Source of the DNA: Acidobacteriota bacterium | GTDB taxonomy: Bacteria > Acidobacteriota > UBA890 | Reading direction: 5' to 3' | DNA: 9,142 nt | NCBI GenBank assembly: GCA_022563115.1 | Contig: JADFNY010000125.1 | Location: forward strand, 1 to 9,142 | Shown here: positions 7,508 through 9,142 of the stretch, one piece after another | How the letters are laid out: each line of letters starts with the position of its first letter | How positions within the stretch are numbered: position 1 is the first letter of the stretch | Notes under the pieces: generated by a model | What the model saw: only the letters and a program-made list of their open reading frames with translations | Told to the model about the DNA's origin: nothing | Database searches by the model: none | Program-made: the position numbers and the translations under genes

Positions 7508-7682
7508 TGTCGATCTCCCTGCTAGATCAAAATAGTACACCGCACCTGGACACGTGCGCTCGTTCTTGACAACGGCGGTGTCCCGAGACGAGCATCCAGG
7601 GGTCCTCACAACCTCGTACAGGTGTTCATAGCGGCCCGGAGCCGTGTCCTCGAGCCGCGTTTCGACCACCGGAGCCACACCC
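7508..7682. promoter_or_regulatory. Divergent intergenic control region
   Basis: Transcription of the M48 gene (minus) and the S9-like gene (plus) should start here. On the plus strand a perfect TTGACA lies at 7566-7571, but only a poor -10 (GAGCAT) follows at about 7590. On the minus strand TACTAT (7532-7537) could serve as a -10 for the M48 gene, without a good -35. A ribosome site for the M48 gene is at 7515-7520, and GGAG at 7671-7674 serves the plus-strand gene. GGACAC (7548-7553) and GTGTCC (7578-7583) are inverted copies 24 bases apart, a possible operator pair. Only the ribosome sites are well supported. Confidence 0.4.
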
Positions 7683-8048
7683 ATGCGTACCCCTCGAGTC
7701 CTCAACCTCTTGTTCGCCGTCGTCTTGACAGCAGCGCTGCTCTTGCCGGCCCTGCCCGGAACCTCGTTTTCGGGCGCCGCTTTCGCCCAGGAGTCCACCC
7801 AGCGGACCATCGAGCTACAAGACATCATGGATTGGAAGCGCCTCGGCGGGGCGCGCCTTTCCGACGACGGCGCCTGGCTCGCGTTCCGGTTGGCGCCGAC
7901 GGAAGGCAACGGCGAGGTCGTCGTGCGCAGCACCCAGAGCGAAACCGAGTATCGCTTCCCGGCCGGTTCCGGCGGTGGGGGTTTCGGCGGCGGCGGATCT
8001 CCGTCGCCATGTGTACGTTCTGCGGCGCGGGCTGGGCGCTTCGGATGA
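7683..8048 (+). pseudogene. Truncated S9 prolyl-oligopeptidase-like protein (N-terminus only)
   Basis: The reading frame is 121 residues, against 700-900 for intact secreted S9 peptidases. The ATG at 7683 has GGAG 8 bases upstream. Residues 1-35 are a clear signal peptide, ending 'GAAFA' before Q36. Mature residues 41-94 ('IELQDIMDWKRLGGARLS...DDGAWLAFRL' and on to 'EYRFPAG') match the start of S9 family peptidases, whose first beta-propeller blade has this 'LSDDGxWLAF' form. A Gly run at about 95-105 follows, and then the frame turns into meaningless sequence and stops at 8048. The rest of the propeller and the whole Ser-Asp-His hydrolase domain are missing from the window. The protein cannot be an active peptidase as it stands. 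Family assignment rests on recognition of the N-terminal pattern. Cause may be a true deletion or an assembly join at the G-rich stretch. Confidence 0.68.
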
Positions 8049-8163
8049 GGAGCTCAACGTCGCATTGGACGACGTTCTGGCGGTGGTCGGGACCGATCGG
8101 CTGGATCTGCGTCTTTGGGCGCTGGAAGAGAAGCTCGACGTCCTCGACGCGATCGCCACGTAG
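7984..8163 (+). pseudogene. Coding-like fragment of unknown family after the S9 break
   Basis: In the frame shifted by one from the S9 remnant, the sequence from about 7984 to the TAG at 8161-8163 reads as a plausible soluble protein end. It is helical and amphipathic, with 'HVYVLRRGLGASDEELNVAL' and a Leu/Asp-rich last part ending 'LDVLDAIAT'. Codon third positions are mostly G or C, as in the neighbours. No proper start or ribosome site is seen; the frame stays open upstream through the S9 remnant. It does not look like any part of an S9 peptidase, so a simple one-base frameshift does not explain it. It is best read as the 3' end of another gene joined here. Family not recognised. Confidence 0.4.
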
Positions 8164-8217
8164 GCTCCCGGCGGTGTCCGTGCTTCGTCGCTACGCCGCC
8201 GCCGTGCGGACAAGGTT

Positions 8218-8241
8218 TCGCCGAGCCACCGCACTCGGCGA
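8218..8241. terminator. Hairpin between converging genes
   Basis: TCGCCGAG (8218-8225) and CTCGGCGA (8234-8241) form a perfect 8-bp stem with an 8-base loop. It lies 54 bases after the plus-strand fragment and 25 bases after the end of the minus-strand lipoprotein gene, the right place for a shared terminator. Neither side has a proper T-run, so it may only slow polymerase or protect 3' ends. Confidence 0.4.
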
Positions 8242-8265
8242 TGTCAGCCGGGTCTTTCAGCTCGT

Positions 8266-9072
8266 CTACGGCAGGGCCCCGTCGGAGCCGGAGGTGACGC
8301 CGTCGTCGATGACTACCCCACCACCGGACGAGTCGTCCTCGGGGTCGATGGGGACGCCGTCGCTGACGACTACCCCGCCACCGGACGCGCCGTCCACCTG
8401 GTCGATCGGGGGGAGGGGATCGATCAGGTCATCGCCGTCGATCGGGGGAAGGGGAAGGGGATCGATGACGACCACGTCGGCCCCGTCGCCGGCGAAGGGC
8501 CTGCCCAGGACGCGGTCCAGGGCGCCTGCCACCTCCTTGTCCTGGCCCACGTACAGGACGATGAAACGGTCGATAGCGTAGAAACGGGGCGGCGCCACCC
8601 AGGTCACCTTGGTCGTGCCGATCGAGTAGCCGTCGGGGCCCACCTGTCTGGCCTCCTCCTTGAGGGCCTCCACCGTTTCGTACACGAACACCTGCACGTC
8701 CTGGCCGGCGACCTTCAGCACCTGGCCGACGGGCGTGAAGAACGGCTGGTCGACGACGTCGCCGGTCTCTTCCGCCGTCGTGCCGGTCGCTTCGAGCTGC
8801 TCGATCAGATCGGCGACGGTGAGGATTTCCGCCGTCGCTACCGGCTGATCGGTCACCGGCAAGCCGCCGCCCGGCGTCGTCAGGTCGCCGTCCGCCCCGC
8901 CGCCTTCGCGGTCCAGCGACGGCGCCCCCGACCCGTCGTCTTCCGTCAGGCTCTCGGAGGTCAGCTTGTCGTCCGCCTCCGAGCCGACCGGATTCTTCGA
9001 GTCCCCGCAGGCACTCAAGCCCAGCGTCAGTCCCGCCGCCACGGTGGCGGCAAGGATCCTGTATGTCTTCAT
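8266..9072 (-). CDS. Lipoprotein with conserved domain of unknown function and acidic repeat tail
   Basis: The protein has 268 residues; the ATG at 9072 is supported by GAGGTGA at 9077-9083. Residues 1-21 are a lipoprotein signal peptide with the lipobox L19-S-A-C22, so C22 should be acylated and the protein membrane-bound. Residues 23-80 are an acidic, Gly-rich linker. A folded domain (about 82-185) includes 'PVGQVLKVAGQDVQVFVYE' and, further on, 'SIGTTKVTWVAPPRFYAIDR' followed by 'FIVLYVGQ'. I recall this pattern from unnamed lipoproteins of several phyla; no function is known to me. The tail (190-268) has no Lys or Arg and many Asp, Pro and Gly, and contains two short tandem repeats (see repeat entries). 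It stands alone, converging on the broken S9 gene. A role on the cell surface or in binding cations is possible but not shown. Confidence 0.88.
   Translation of the reverse strand: MKTYRILAATVAAGLTLGLSACGDSKNPVGSEADDKLTSESLTEDDGSGAPSLDREGGGADGDLTTPGGGLPVTDQPVATAEILTVADLIEQLEATGTTAEETGDVVDQPFFTPVGQVLKVAGQDVQVFVYETVEALKEEARQVGPDGYSIGTTKVTWVAPPRFYAIDRFIVLYVGQDKEVAGALDRVLGRPFAGDGADVVVIDPLPLPPIDGDDLIDPLPPIDQVDGASGGGVVVSDGVPIDPEDDSSGGGVVIDDGVTSGSDGALP
8296..8395 (-). repeat. Two-copy 57-base tandem repeat in the lipoprotein tail
   Basis: Segments 8296-8338 and 8353-8395 are near-identical 43-base copies with a period of 57 bases. They encode 'SGGGVVVSDGV' (220-230) and 'SGGGVVIDDGV' (239-249), 19 residues apart. 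The differences are mostly at third codon positions, so the protein repeat has been kept while the DNA diverged. Confidence 0.75.
8401..8466 (-). repeat. Short tandem repeat coding for Ile-Asp-Pro-Leu-Pro units
   Basis: GTCGATCGGGGG begins at 8401 and GTCGATCGGGGGAAGGGG at 8437. They encode 'IDPLPPID' and 'IDPLPLPPID' in the lipoprotein tail; the second copy has one extra Leu-Pro pair. This is typical of slippage growth within a disordered tail. Confidence 0.6.
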
Positions 9073-9142
9073 TACATCACCTCACTTGTATCTCGGTGGA
9101 CACGGTGTCTGAAAGCCCTCTGGCCCGGCACGTTGCCGGCAC
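9073..9142 (-). promoter_or_regulatory. Lipoprotein upstream region with palindromes
   Basis: The ribosome site GAGGTGA is at 9077-9083. A perfect palindrome GACAC-G-GTGTC lies at 9099-9109, 27-37 bases before the start, where a repressor or activator site would be expected. Near the edge, CCGGCA-CGT-TGCCGG (9125-9139) can form a 6-bp hairpin that may belong to the gene beyond the window. No convincing -35/-10 pair is seen. Confidence 0.35.

Noticed and set aside
7508..7933. N-terminal extension of the M48 protease by 142 residues
   Set aside because: The internal ATG at 7507 has a strong ribosome site and starts a signal peptide; the extension is antisense to the S9 remnant and Arg/Ser-rich.
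7815..8234. Minus-strand frame of 139 residues opposite the S9 remnant
   Set aside because: Ser/Arg low-complexity product with no start signal; the plus-strand signal peptide and S9 pattern take precedence.
8296..8466. Repeats considered as a CRISPR array or non-coding satellite
   Set aside because: Only two copies of each unit, in frame within a coding tail, with a period that is a multiple of three and no unique spacers.
7622..8581. Plus-strand frame of 319 residues crossing the S9 break with 'CTFCGAG'
   Set aside because: Third frame of the same region, Ser/Arg/Thr-rich, and its second half is antisense to the lipoprotein gene. The cysteine pair is a chance feature.
1..9142. Known phage-defence or mobile-element module
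   Set aside because: No nuclease, integrase, transposase, terminal inverted repeats or tRNA scar found. MoxR-VWA genes occur in some conflict systems, but no effector gene is present here.

Overview
The window is GC-rich bacterial chromosome (about two-thirds G+C by eye) and almost fully coding. Signal peptides, a lipoprotein with a lipobox, a secreted M48 protease and the start of a secreted S9-type peptidase fit a diderm (Gram-negative-type) bacterium. The mix of families resembles environmental Acidobacteriota or similar phyla. That placement is a low-confidence inference, because no marker gene is present.

Region 1 (1-5857, possibly to 5941, all on the minus strand) is a compact operon. 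In transcription order it encodes: a three-TM membrane protein with a very long Gln/Met/Glu-rich coiled coil (DUF4175-like); a MoxR-family AAA+ ATPase; a soluble DUF58 protein with a complete VWA metal site; a BatA-type membrane protein with a VWA-like domain; and a second membrane VWA protein cut off by the left edge of the window. Three of the four junctions are 4-base ATGA overlaps. The only spaced junction (moxR/DUF58, 69 bases) contains a perfect 6-bp GC hairpin. MoxR plus VWA proteins are known from other bacteria as chaperone-like or stress and envelope-integrity modules (MoxR/Bat systems). The natural reading is that the ATPase remodels or loads metal onto a client through the three VWA partners at the inner membrane, with the coiled-coil protein as scaffold or client adaptor. 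That mechanism is inference.

Region 2 (6053-7507, minus) is a secreted M48 metalloprotease with intact zinc ligands and a LysM-like C-terminal module. It lies just upstream of the operon in the same orientation, so it could be co-transcribed with it.

Region 3 (7508-8241) is a divergent control region followed on the plus strand by what looks like a broken gene. It has a signal peptide and the first ~60 mature residues of an S9 prolyl-oligopeptidase-like protein, ends in a Gly-rich stretch, and is followed in another frame by a short coding-like fragment of unknown origin. The rest of the peptidase is missing, so this is a deletion junction or an assembly chimera. An 8-bp hairpin closes the region.

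Region 4 (8266-9142, minus) is a lipoprotein with a conserved domain of unknown function and an acidic, tandemly repeated C-terminal tail.

No RNA genes, insertion sequences, CRISPR arrays, integrases or known defence genes were seen. The least explained parts are the five-gene MoxR/VWA/coiled-coil operon and the truncated S9 locus.
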